From assembly GCA_913031525.1 (NCBI GenBank), contig CAJWGC010000058.1:1-7038 (forward strand): 7,038 nucleotides of DNA, written 5' to 3'. Each line of letters opens with the position of its first letter. Within the stretch, counting starts at the first letter, position 1. The notes under the pieces were generated by a model. It was not told where the DNA came from, ran no database searches, and worked only from the letters and a program-made list of their open reading frames with translations. The position numbers and the translations under genes were made by a program. The DNA is from an uncultured Acidimicrobiia bacterium (GTDB taxonomy: Bacteria; Actinomycetota; Acidimicrobiia; Spongiisociales; UBA5794). Below, one piece after another: positions 1 through 5,831 of this stretch.

Positions 1-1
1 T

Positions 2-271
2 CCCAATCGTGAAGTCCAGCACCAAGTCGTGAAGACTCGCGCGGTCCACAGTCCCAAGCACAAGACTGCGATCGATCAAGATCTTCAGCCACTTCCGAAT
101 ATGAAGAATCGATGTCGGCTTCGATGTCTCGTACACCGCATCGTACATCAGCTGCAGACACTCCAGCGGGCACGCCGTGTCCTCCGGCACAAGACCGAAC
201 AGCTGGAACAGCTTCCGAGATCCCGTACGATCACGCTCGCTGCCCTTCAAACCAGCGAGCGACGCACGGAT
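2..271 (-). CDS. NB-ARC/STAND ATPase-like fragment (winged-helix region), fused in frame to nadC start, runs off left edge
   Basis: Read on the minus strand, this stretch continues the nadC frame without a stop to the window edge but no longer resembles NadC. Numbered from the GTG at 433, residues about 74-100 (KLFQLFGLVPEDTACPLE onward) match the 'LF.LFPED...PLE.L' style of the NB-ARC winged-helix domain. Residues about 111-126 contain IRKWLKILIDRSLVLG, and residues 134-141 read LHDLVLDF, like the 'LVDRSLL...HDLVRD' end of that domain. NB-ARC proteins are signal-transducing ATPases. The P-loop, sensors and repeat domain are not in view, so activity cannot be judged. The wording of the motifs resembles microalgal or other eukaryotic NB-ARC proteins more than bacterial AfsR-type regulators, but this is recalled family style, not a search. 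No independent start is visible; the piece probably belongs to a different source molecule from nadC. Confidence 0.5.
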   Translation of the reverse strand, partial: MRASLAGLKGSERDRTGSRKLFQLFGLVPEDTACPLECLQLMYDAVYETSKPTSILHIRKWLKILIDRSLVLGTVDRASLHDLVLDFTIG

Positions 272-272
272 C
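269..272. other. Left junction: nadC sequence switches to NB-ARC-like sequence at a GATC site
   Basis: The translated minus strand follows NadC through LVAREQGVI (residues 47-55). NadC proteins normally continue with a short Ala-Gly-rich stretch leading into the barrel domain. Here the sequence continues RASLAGLKG, typical of NB-ARC proteins. The switch falls within a few bases of a single GATC tetramer. One GATC at a change of identity is what ligation of Sau3AI/MboI-type ends would leave, but GATC is common in this sequence and chance is not excluded. No repeat or mobile element flanks it. Confidence 0.55.
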
Positions 273-433
273 ACACCTTGCTCGCGGGCTACAAGTGATC
301 CCGCAGAGGTCGATGTCTCTGGGATTACAGCTGCCGATGTGATATCACCGATAGCGCCTAGGTCCTCTTCGAGGGCGGCGCGAACTATACGATTGACGAT
401 GTGTTCCGAGGGAACGTCGTTGTTCTTGGTCAC
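272..433 (-). pseudogene. nadC: nadC 5' fragment: N-terminus of quinolinate phosphoribosyltransferase, broken after about 54 codons
   Basis: NadC converts quinolinate and PRPP to nicotinate mononucleotide, CO2 and pyrophosphate in the cytoplasm, the third step of de novo NAD synthesis. The minus-strand reading from GTG at 433 gives the family's N-terminal signature: residues 17-31 (VRAALEEDLGAIGDI), then an Ala-Val-Ile-Pro segment at 35-38 and LVAREQGVI at 47-55. These match the helix and first strand of the N-terminal domain. The GTG start overlaps the nadB stop as GTGA (430-433), the usual coupling in a nadABC operon. A full NadC is about 280-300 residues; the barrel with the catalytic Arg/Lys/His residues is missing here. 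The frame stays open but into unrelated sequence, so it is either a real fusion or, more likely, a chimeric junction. The identification of the N-terminus is firm. Confidence 0.85.
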
Positions 434-1989
434 GATACGTGCATCTTGAATGTCTGACTGGTCGATACAGTTTGAGTAGCTACGGGCACTGGCCGGATCG
501 TGAAGCGTCTGCTAGCGCCGCGGTGAGGGTAATCCGAGCGGAAATGGCTGCCTCGACTCTCGGTTCTTTTACGGGCGGCATCAGCAATGAGGAGGCTCGC
601 GGTGGCGAGGTTTCTGCCTTCAATCGTTTCCGATAGGGAAGGCGCCAAGGTATTGATCAAGGTCAAGAGATCGCTGAGTCCTATTTCATCTCTCTCGATG
701 CCAGCGTGCTCCCACATCGCTTTTCTCAGCATGCGCACTTCTGGTGAAGGCTCGGCAGTAGATATTGGCTGTTCGACGGGGATTTCTGCGCGACGAGGTA
801 CCTTGTCATAGCTGGATTTACGGATCGAAGATGCAACCCGATCCGCGAACACGAGGCCTTCGAGAAGCGAGTTCGAAGCAAGACGATTTGATCCGTGCAG
901 GCCAGTAGTTGCTACCTCTCCGCATGCGTAGAGACCGCGAAGTGATGTTTTTCCGTCGATATCGGTGACGATTCCTCCCATGTAGTAATGAGCAGCGGGA
1001 GTTACCGGAAGCGGATCCGAGAATGGGTCGATCCCGACAGAAGCTGCAGTGGCGACCAGGGTGGGGAACTTCGAGGTTAACTCTCCCGCGATAGGAGTGA
1101 CGTCGAGATAGGCCCCCCCGTTCTCGGCTGCTTGACCAACAGCTCGCGCCACAACATCGCGCGGCGCCAGTTCAGCATGGGGATGAATTTTAGCCATGAA
1201 GCGCTGCCCTTCTCCGTCCAGAAGCGTTGCTCCTGCACCTCGTAGCGCTTCTGTCAGCAGTGGTAGCGGATCGGTCTTAGCGTCGAGCGCAGTTGGGTGA
1301 AACTGTACGAACTCAAGGTCTCTAAGGGCAGCACCAGCCCGCGCTGCTATGACAAGCCCGTCGCCAGTCACGGTAGGAGGGTTGGTCGTCTTGACGTATA
1401 CGCGTCCGATGCCTCCGGTCGCTAGGACTACTGCTGGAGTTAGAAGAACGACCTCGCCAGTTGACGGGGTAAGCGTGATCACACCGACAACTCGCTTTCC
1501 CGATCTCACCAGATCTATTACTTCCGTATTCTCTAAGACGGTTATTCCAGGATGGTTAGCGACTGCAGAGCGAAGAGCTTGCATGACTGCACGTCCTGTG
1601 GCATCTCCGCCGGTGTGAACGATTCGGTGGGTGGAGTGGCCTGCTTCTCGGCCGAGATCTAGATCTCCAGAAAGATTTTGATCGAACTTGGCCCCTATCT
1701 TTTGTAGCCAGGCAATTCGATTGGGAGCGTCTTCTGCTACCAGTCGAGCCACGGCTTCGTCTACCAACCCTCCTCCTACGGCGATGGTGTCGGCGGCATG
1801 AGAAGTTGCCCTGTCGTCTTTGCCGATTGCCGCAGCGATGCCGCCTTGAGCGAGATCGCTTGAGCCGGAGATCATCGGTCCCTTTGTAATGACGATCGCC
1901 CTGTCGAGCGAAAGCGCGGTCGCGAGTCCGGCGATACCTGAGCCGACTATGACCGGAACGTCAACCGATTCAATCGGTGGGTGCCCCAA
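430..1989 (-). CDS. nadB: L-aspartate oxidase (quinolinate synthase subunit B)
   Basis: This FAD flavoprotein oxidises L-aspartate to iminoaspartate, using oxygen or fumarate, and passes it to NadA. It has 519 residues, within the family range. Visible landmarks are the dinucleotide-binding GSGIAGL at 16-22, SSDLAQGG at 43-50, HRIVHTGGDATG at 121-132, EFVQFHPTAL at 226-235, EALRGAGA at 248-255, HYYMGGI at 334-340, GEVATTGLHGSNRLASNSLL at 357-376, and the C-terminal helical domain with SRGSHFRSDYPHR at 478-490. The last two motifs include residues that line the substrate and flavin pocket in this family. The start is a TTG, chosen because a strong GAGGA lies 6 bases upstream and the FAD motif follows at the expected distance. 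It lies 9 bases after nadA, and its stop overlaps the nadC start. The product looks complete and functional. Confidence 0.95.
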   Translation of the reverse strand: MGHPPIESVDVPVIVGSGIAGLATALSLDRAIVITKGPMISGSSDLAQGGIAAAIGKDDRATSHAADTIAVGGGLVDEAVARLVAEDAPNRIAWLQKIGAKFDQNLSGDLDLGREAGHSTHRIVHTGGDATGRAVMQALRSAVANHPGITVLENTEVIDLVRSGKRVVGVITLTPSTGEVVLLTPAVVLATGGIGRVYVKTTNPPTVTGDGLVIAARAGAALRDLEFVQFHPTALDAKTDPLPLLTEALRGAGATLLDGEGQRFMAKIHPHAELAPRDVVARAVGQAAENGGAYLDVTPIAGELTSKFPTLVATAASVGIDPFSDPLPVTPAAHYYMGGIVTDIDGKTSLRGLYACGEVATTGLHGSNRLASNSLLEGLVFADRVASSIRKSSYDKVPRRAEIPVEQPISTAEPSPEVRMLRKAMWEHAGIERDEIGLSDLLTLINTLAPSLSETIEGRNLATASLLIADAARKRTESRGSHFRSDYPHRGASRRFTIRPVPVATQTVSTSQTFKMHVS

Positions 1990-1995
1990 GGGGGA

Positions 1996-2000
1996 TCCTC
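1996..2000 (-). promoter_or_regulatory. nadB ribosome binding site within the nadA stop region
   Basis: On the minus strand GAGGA overlaps the nadA stop (TGAGGA) and lies 6 bases before the TTG start of nadB. It supports the TTG start and suggests that ribosomes ending nadA re-initiate directly on nadB. Confidence 0.7.
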
Positions 2001-2973
2001 AGGTCACTGCAAGCATGCGTTCTACTGCTCGCTGAGCGCGTAGCGCGATGCTGGAGTCAACGTTCACCTCATGGCGCATGTAGAGCAACGAGTCTCTAAT
2101 GCCCTCGAGGGTGATGCGTTTCATGTGTGGGCAAAGATTGCAGGGACGCAAGAATTCGGTGTCGGGTGATTCGACGGCGACGTTGTCGCTCATGGAGCAC
2201 TCTGTCACCATCACAACCTGAGCAGGGGATTCTTCTCGGACCCAGTTGATCATTCCCGATGTGCTGCCTACAAAGTCAGCTTCATCGAGGACTTCTGGTG
2301 GACATTCTGGGTGGGCGATGATTTGAATTTCAGGATAGAGATTTCGGTAATCGCGAAGCTCGCTGGCGGTAAAACGTTCATGGACTTCACAACTACCGTG
2401 CCATAGGATGACGTCGACGTCCGTCTGGGTCGCTACCCAACGCCCGAGGTACTGGTCGGGGAGAAAGATGACTCGATTTGCGTCAAGGGACTCAACGATG
2501 GCAACCGCGTTTGACGATGTGCAGCAGATATCGGATTCAGCCTTGACTTCAGCAGAAGTGTTGACATATGTCACTACAGGTACCCCTGGATAGCGCTCTT
2601 TAAGCAACCGGACGTCGGCACCTGTGATGGATTCAGCGAGAGAGCACCCGGCTTGGGTATGAGGGATCAGTACTGTTTTGTTTGGGTTAGCTATTTTTGC
2701 CGTTTCAGCCATGAAATGCACTCCTGCGAGGACGATTACATCCGCGCTGGTGCTGGCCGCGAGTCTCGCGAGTTCGAGCGAGTCGCCTCTTAGATCGGCT
2801 ACGCCATGGAAGATATCCGGCGTCATGTAGTTGTGAGCTAACACGATGGCGTTTCGGTTATGTTTGAGTTCGTCGATCTCTTCGATGATCGGTTCGAACA
2901 TGGCCGCTTCGACGTCAGGTACTAATCCATCCAAGCGCAAGTTAGTGTTTGCTGTAGGGAGGTCTATCGCCAC
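1999..2973 (-). CDS. nadA: Quinolinate synthase
   Basis: NadA is the oxygen-sensitive [4Fe-4S] enzyme that condenses iminoaspartate from NadB with dihydroxyacetone phosphate to form quinolinate. From the GTG at 2973 the protein has 324 residues. Seen in order: AHNYM at 46-50, DLRGDSLELARLA at 60-72, AETAKIANPNKTVLIP at 89-104, AGCSLAES at 108-115, SDICCTSSNA at 147-156, WHGSCEVHERF at 191-201, HPECPP at 221-226, GSTSGM at 236-241 and CNLCPHMK at 278-285. By comparison with characterised NadA proteins the cluster ligands are probably Cys110, Cys195 and Cys281. The frame extends upstream to a GTG at 3003, but the 2973 start has AGGAG seven bases before it, while the longer version would place the palindrome inside the coding region. 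nadA is the first gene of nadA-nadB-nadC. Confidence 0.95.
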   Translation of the reverse strand: MAIDLPTANTNLRLDGLVPDVEAAMFEPIIEEIDELKHNRNAIVLAHNYMTPDIFHGVADLRGDSLELARLAASTSADVIVLAGVHFMAETAKIANPNKTVLIPHTQAGCSLAESITGADVRLLKERYPGVPVVTYVNTSAEVKAESDICCTSSNAVAIVESLDANRVIFLPDQYLGRWVATQTDVDVILWHGSCEVHERFTASELRDYRNLYPEIQIIAHPECPPEVLDEADFVGSTSGMINWVREESPAQVVMVTECSMSDNVAVESPDTEFLRPCNLCPHMKRITLEGIRDSLLYMRHEVNVDSSIALRAQRAVERMLAVT

Positions 2974-2980
2974 TGCCGCA

Positions 2981-2985
2981 CTCCT
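2981..2985 (-). promoter_or_regulatory. nadA ribosome binding site (AGGAG)
   Basis: The minus strand reads AGGAG, then seven bases, then GTG at 2973. This spacing decides the nadA start in favour of 2973 over the in-frame ATG at 2994 or GTG at 3003. Confidence 0.75.
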
Positions 2986-2987
2986 TA

Positions 2988-3002
2988 TGCTCATAATGAG
3001 CA
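2988..3002. promoter_or_regulatory. Perfect 15-bp palindrome upstream of nadA, candidate NrtR operator
   Basis: TGCTCATAATGAGCA has two perfect 7-base arms around one central base. It lies directly upstream of the nadA ribosome binding site and beside -10-like hexamers (TATAAA or TACTAT on the minus strand, 3004-3012). A repressor bound there would block initiation or early elongation. NrtR proteins are known to bind palindromic operators ahead of NAD-synthesis genes, and an nrtR gene lies next door, so NrtR is the likely ligand. That assignment is inference from position and symmetry; I cannot match it to a recalled consensus. Confidence 0.55.
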
Positions 3003-3193
3003 CTTTATAGTAAGACGTTACCAGATCTCTATATTCCTAGCAATATTTCGTGCTTATCGGATAGCTGCCGATCGATGCTTTCGCTTCAGCCGTAACGTCT
3101 GTCCCGTTAGCGTCGCTGTTTTCAATAGATTCTCAGCAGAGGTCAAAAGGTGTAAGTGTCCAAGTCGATCTTGGTGTCCGCGATCATCTTTAT
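3003..3193 (-). promoter_or_regulatory. nrtR-nadA intergenic region with probable nadABC promoter
   Basis: The 190-base gap shows no convincing ORF. On the minus strand possible promoter elements are TTGCTA (3038-3043), 17 bases, then TAACGT (3015-3020), or the more A/T-rich TACTAT/TATAAA at 3004-3012 without a good -35 at normal spacing. Neither is strong. A 9-base inverted repeat, AGACGTTAC (3013-3021) and GTAACGTCT (3092-3100), spans the promoter area with 70 bases between the arms. A small hairpin, CCAAG-TCGAT-CTTGG (3160-3174), lies just past the nrtR stop but has no T-run directly after it, so it is a poor terminator. nrtR may therefore be cotranscribed with nadABC as well as having them under a separate promoter. 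Confidence 0.4.
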
Positions 3194-4102
3194 TTAGCGA
3201 TAAGGGACCCCGATTCCGGTCCTAGGGCGCTCCAGCAATACTTCGCTACGGAAACGGAAAAGCTCTGCTGGGCGACCAGCGGGGGAGTTCGTTCTTTGTC
3301 CTGTGCCTTCGACAAGGCGAGTGCGCTCCACCAGCCGTCTGAAATTTTGTTTGTGAAGCGGCACCCCGGCGATAGCTTCTACTGTGCGCTGCAGCGTGAG
3401 CAGAGTGAACGTGTCAGATAGGAGCTCGAAAACTACTGGGCGATAGGTCAGTTTTCCTCTCATCCGACCGAGTGCGGTAGAGGCGATCCTCCGATGATCG
3501 AATGCCATCGGGACTCCGGAGATGCTCTCAGGAAGGGCGTCTCGGGTGCTGGTTTCCTTTACCAAGCCGGCTTCGTATAACAGCTCGTAACGCTCTAGAA
3601 CTCTCATGCCGTCCCAACGGTTATCACTGCCAAAAGCAGTTATGACTCGTTCATTTCGTTCTGCGTTATTGCCGGCCCAAGTCGCTAACGCGGGACGAAG
3701 GTGTTTTGTGAGAATGTCAGGAATACCGTTGCGATGATCTTCCCACGGGAACAACTCGTACCAGTTAATCCATGAGGCAGAAGAGGTAGTGGGATGTTCT
3801 TCGGTGATGAGTGCTAGATATGCAACTGAAATCGACCGTGGATTGTTAGGAGCACCCGGGAGGCCTCGTTGGATATCGCCAAAGGTGTACAGCTGTTCGA
3901 CGTAGCCGACTTCGATTCCGGTCTGTTCTTCGATCCATCCTCGCAACGAACGTTCGAGCGTTGCGTCTTCTCTATGAAGCGGACCAGAAGGGATGGCTGG
4001 AAGGTTTTGCTTCGCTGAAACGGTAAGGATTCGGGGGTGGTGTCTGGTCACCGCGACGATCACCGCATCGAGATTAAGTACCACCCGTGTCTTGTTCTTC
4101 AT
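3194..4102 (-). CDS. nrtR: NrtR-family Nudix-related transcriptional regulator of NAD synthesis
   Basis: NrtR regulators join a Nudix-like sensor domain, which binds ADP-ribose or related NAD metabolites, to a C-terminal winged helix that binds operators of NAD genes. The 302-residue product shows both. Residues 6-140 form the Nudix-like part: the Nudix helix region (ERSLRGWIEEQTGIEV, 50-65) has Gly where the catalytic 'RE' glutamate should be, so hydrolysis is probably lost or weak. It is followed by the NrtR hallmark VEQLYTFGD at 68-76 and ISVAYLAL at 91-98. Residues 199-285 form the winged helix, with MAFDHRRIASTALGRMRGKL at 199-218, VFELLSDTFTLLTLQ at 224-238, KQNFRR at 251-256 and GRPAELFRFR at 276-285. 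The ATG start has only a weak ribosome site (CCTGAAACC). It is colinear with nadABC and divergent from the xdhC pair, so its targets are most likely nadABC and perhaps itself. Confidence 0.88.
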   Translation of the reverse strand: MKNKTRVVLNLDAVIVAVTRHHPRILTVSAKQNLPAIPSGPLHREDATLERSLRGWIEEQTGIEVGYVEQLYTFGDIQRGLPGAPNNPRSISVAYLALITEEHPTTSSASWINWYELFPWEDHRNGIPDILTKHLRPALATWAGNNAERNERVITAFGSDNRWDGMRVLERYELLYEAGLVKETSTRDALPESISGVPMAFDHRRIASTALGRMRGKLTYRPVVFELLSDTFTLLTLQRTVEAIAGVPLHKQNFRRLVERTRLVEGTGQRTNSPAGRPAELFRFRSEVLLERPRTGIGVPYR

Positions 4103-4448
4103 GGTTTCAGGTCTATCGGCGCGTTACGCAGGCAGATCGAGGTTAAGAAAGATTTGAATCCGTCCTTGGCTATCGTTCCTGGAGTTAGCGCCGCGACAAG
4201 AGACGTTGCAGGTTGACAATTGCAACGTTCGATCCGGTGTTCAATTTTGCGACCCCATGACATTGGCAACAAATTTACTTGATTGAATCTCCTAGCGAGA
4301 AAGGCTGGCTATTCGTTGAGCTTCAAAGAGCCCATGCCGGTATCCATGTTCTGGAGGGTTTGCCGACTGTGGTGGCTGCGCTCGGGCATGTCAGTGCCTG
4401 GTCTTGCCTAGAGTCGATGACGTCACCAACGCCGAGTACGGTGAAAGT
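4103..4448. promoter_or_regulatory. Divergent nrtR / xdhC intergenic region
   Basis: About 345 bases separate the nrtR start from the xdhC start. The minus strand shows no strong nrtR promoter; a 9-base palindrome GCGTTACGC (4121-4129) lies about 19 bases before its start. The plus strand has a consensus-like -35 hexamer TTGACA (4213-4218), but at 17 bases there is only GGTGTT, so the promoter is uncertain. TTGACA sits inside a longer inverted repeat, listed separately. The right half (4279-4452) may be a small coding region. Confidence 0.35.
4203..4228. repeat. Inverted repeat with 8-bp arms over a TTGACA hexamer, possible operator
   Basis: ACGTTGCA (4203-4210) and TGCAACGT (4221-4228) are perfect reverse complements, 10 bases apart, so the arm centres are 18 bases apart, close to two helix turns. 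The spacer contains TTGACA, a perfect -35 hexamer for a rightward promoter. This is the geometry of a dimeric repressor site covering a promoter. The binding protein is unknown and the sequence is unlike the palindrome ahead of nadA. Confidence 0.4.
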
Positions 4449-4452
4449 ATGA
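4279..4452 (+). CDS. Possible small ORF (57 codons) coupled to xdhC by an ATGA overlap
   Basis: A plus-strand frame runs from TTG at 4279 (open back to a stop at about 4257) to a TGA at 4450-4452. That TGA overlaps the ATG of the following XdhC gene as ATGA, a classic coupling arrangement. The predicted product reads LIESPSEKGWLFVELQRAHA and continues with a Val/Ala/Leu-rich middle and a Ser/Thr/Pro tail. I recognise no family, no signal peptide and no clear membrane segment. There is no good ribosome site before the TTG; internal GTG codons (4366 and 4369) follow a GGAGG about 11 bases upstream and would give a still shorter product. An open frame of this length could arise by chance, so this stays a candidate. 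Confidence 0.25.
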   Translation: MIESPSEKGWLFVELQRAHAGIHVLEGLPTVVAALGHVSAWSCLESMTSPTPSTVKV

Positions 4453-4757
4453 AAAACGGGCTGGATATTTACGATAGGTGGACTGAAGCTGGTAAAGATG
4501 TCGCCGTCGCTACCGTTGTACGTGTCGAAGGATCGGCTCCACGACCGGAAGGGTCCAAATTCTTTGTGTCATCTGATGGCGACATGGAGGGTTCGGTGAG
4601 CGGCGGTTGCGTCGAGAGTGACGTTTTCCTTCATGCCCAAAAGGTGCTCGAGACGGGTGAACCGATACTTGTTACCTACGGAATAGCAGATGAGGAGGCT
4701 TTTGAGGTTGGACTGACTTGCGGTGGCACCATTTCGGTATATATCGAGCAATGGTGA
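4449..4757 (+). CDS. XdhC/CoxI-family N-terminal domain protein (molybdenum hydroxylase maturation)
   Basis: The XdhC/CoxI family binds molybdenum cofactor and helps to sulfurate and insert it into xanthine dehydrogenase, CO dehydrogenase and relatives in the cytoplasm. From the ATG at 4449 the product has 102 residues and is essentially the whole XdhC_CoxI domain: VAVATVVRVEGSAPRPEGSK at 18-37, the hallmark GSVSGGCVES at 48-57 and VGLTCGGTISVYIE at 87-100. The frame can be extended to a TTG at 4404, but the family starts at about this point. A weak GGTGA precedes the ATG. In most XdhC proteins this domain is followed on the same chain by a Rossmann domain; here the chain stops and the Rossmann part is the next gene, overlapping by 7 bases. 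Either a natural two-gene form or a frameshifted single gene is possible; the clean start at the overlap favours two genes. Confidence 0.85.
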   Translation: MKNGLDIYDRWTEAGKDVAVATVVRVEGSAPRPEGSKFFVSSDGDMEGSVSGGCVESDVFLHAQKVLETGEPILVTYGIADEEAFEVGLTCGGTISVYIEQW

Positions 4758-5536
4758 GTGTCGTTAGCGCACTTAAGGGCCTGATCGCGATCGAGCGGCT
4801 CGGTGCAGTTATCACGATTGTGAAGGGCCCAGATATTGGTGAAAAAGCGGTAATTGACGCGGAGCGTGGCCTCATCGCTGGAGAGCTGCCGGGTTTGATA
4901 TGCGACGACGTTCTCAGCGACGCTCTAGAGCTTATGGAACATGAGCAGAACCGAACGCTCACTTACGCTAATCGAGAGATCTTTATCGAGACCGTAGCTC
5001 CGCCTCCCGTTCTCCTGATTTTCGGGGCGGGCCATATTGCTCAGCCGCTTACCGTGATGGCGAGTTTGCTCGGCTTCCGGGTGATTGTGTCCGATGCCCG
5101 CGCTCAGTGGGCTACCCCTGAACGATTTCCTGATGTCGACGAATTGATTATCGGATGGCCTGAAAGCGTCTTCGGAAGAGTGCCACTTGACCGCCGAACC
5201 TATGTGGTCCTTCTTAGCCATGACGTCCGTTTTGAGGATCCAGTATTTCTTGAGGTGAGGAGAGCGTCCATTCGATATATCGGTGTGATGGGGAGCCGAA
5301 GAACTCACCGTGAACGTAAGAAGAGATTGGTCGCGCAGGGTTGGTCAGAAGAAGAAATTTGTCGTATCCAAGGGCCGGTTGGTCTCGATATCGGAGCAGA
5401 GACTCCTGAAGAGATAGCTGTTTCGATTCTCGCTGAGATGGTTCAGATCCGCTACGGCCATGGCACTGGACTTTCTCTTCGAGGCACCAAGGGTCGGATC
5501 CACGCTCAGCGAGGAGAAGAGGTGGGGACAACTTAG
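4751..5536 (+). CDS. XdhC Rossmann-domain protein (second half of XdhC)
   Basis: This 261-residue product carries the C-terminal XdhC domain. After about 85 residues of linker-like sequence come VLLIFGAGHIAQPLTVMASL (87-106), a Rossmann nucleotide-binding turn, then DARAQWATPERFP (115-127), HDVRFEDP (157-164), YIGVMGSRRTHRER (176-189) and GPVGLDIGAETPEEIAVSIL (208-227), all standard family signatures. The start chosen is the ATG at 4751, which overlaps the end of the upstream XdhC gene as ATGGTGA. An in-frame upstream ATG at 4718 lies inside that gene. No clear ribosome site is seen, which fits coupled translation. The pair presumably acts as one maturation factor. No xanthine or CO dehydrogenase subunit, cofactor sulfurase or purine gene is adjacent, so the client enzyme is unknown. 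The gene ends 46 bases before a convergent gene fragment. Confidence 0.88.
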   Translation: MVSVVSALKGLIAIERLGAVITIVKGPDIGEKAVIDAERGLIAGELPGLICDDVLSDALELMEHEQNRTLTYANREIFIETVAPPPVLLIFGAGHIAQPLTVMASLLGFRVIVSDARAQWATPERFPDVDELIIGWPESVFGRVPLDRRTYVVLLSHDVRFEDPVFLEVRRASIRYIGVMGSRRTHRERKKRLVAQGWSEEEICRIQGPVGLDIGAETPEEIAVSILAEMVQIRYGHGTGLSLRGTKGRIHAQRGEEVGTT

Positions 5537-5549
5537 ACCCCAGTACTCG

Positions 5550-5569
5550 CCTCGCATCTATTCGCGAGG
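5550..5569. terminator. Weak hairpin between convergent genes
   Basis: CCTCGC (5550-5555) pairs with GCGAGG (5564-5569) around an 8-base loop. It sits 13 bases after the xdhC stop and 13 bases beyond the stop of the convergent fragment, where a bidirectional terminator is expected. There is no run of T directly after the stem on the plus strand, so strength is doubtful. Confidence 0.3.
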
Positions 5570-5582
5570 AGCAATCTCATAT

Positions 5583-5831
5583 TTACTCTTGTGTTCTGAT
5601 TCGGTGTATTGGGGAGTTTCTTCCTTCAGAGAGGGTGTAGATGCTCACGCCGTTGGATCCGAAGGTGAGAGATTCTCCTTGTACTTCGTCGGGCGAAGTA
5701 GCTCGGCATGGTTCGTTCACGAAAGTTTCTGCTATATCTCCAGCGGTTCTGGGCCATATCCAGATCCGGTTATAACCTCGAAGTGCCACTCTCTCGCCAG
5801 CGGGAGAGAAGTCGGCAGCGGTCGCCCTGAG
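5583..5831 (-). pseudogene. C-terminal remnant of a beta-propeller / esterase-like (phytase-like) protein
   Basis: On the minus strand a frame open from about 5831 to the TAA at 5583 gives about 82 residues. They read as the end of an actinobacterial beta-propeller protein of the 'esterase-like activity of phytase' type. The landmarks are TAADFSPAGERVALRGYNRI, then IWIWPR, then DEVQGESLTFGSNGVSIYTL and SEGRNSPIHRI. These follow the family pattern '.TAADFSPDG.RV.LRTY..AY.W' and 'EPQGEAI.F..DG..L.T.SEG...P...I', recalled rather than searched. Codon choice is like that of the core genes. The 5' part is missing: an in-frame TGA at 5832-5834 and the lyase gene in another frame replace it. The natural gene would be several hundred residues long. 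It converges on the XdhC pair, so it was probably the real right-hand neighbour before the break. Confidence 0.55.

Noticed and set aside
29..449. Plus-strand ORFs at 29-298, 112-342 and 177-449
   Set aside because: They are antisense to the nadC/NB-ARC reading frame, which has recognisable motifs. Their products are rich in Arg, Thr and Ser and resemble no family.
2974..3003. Longer nadA start at GTG 3003 or ATG 2994
   Set aside because: These starts have no ribosome site and would place the palindrome and the AGGAG inside the gene. GTG at 2973 has ideal spacing from AGGAG.
3160..3174. Hairpin CCAAG-TCGAT-CTTGG as nrtR terminator
   Set aside because: The stem is only 5 bp and no T-run follows it directly in the direction of nrtR transcription.
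5770..5805. The sequence SRWRESGTSRL as the true lyase C-terminus
   Set aside because: The same bases read in another frame give a convincing continuation of the propeller protein, so the stop at 5770 is probably accidental.
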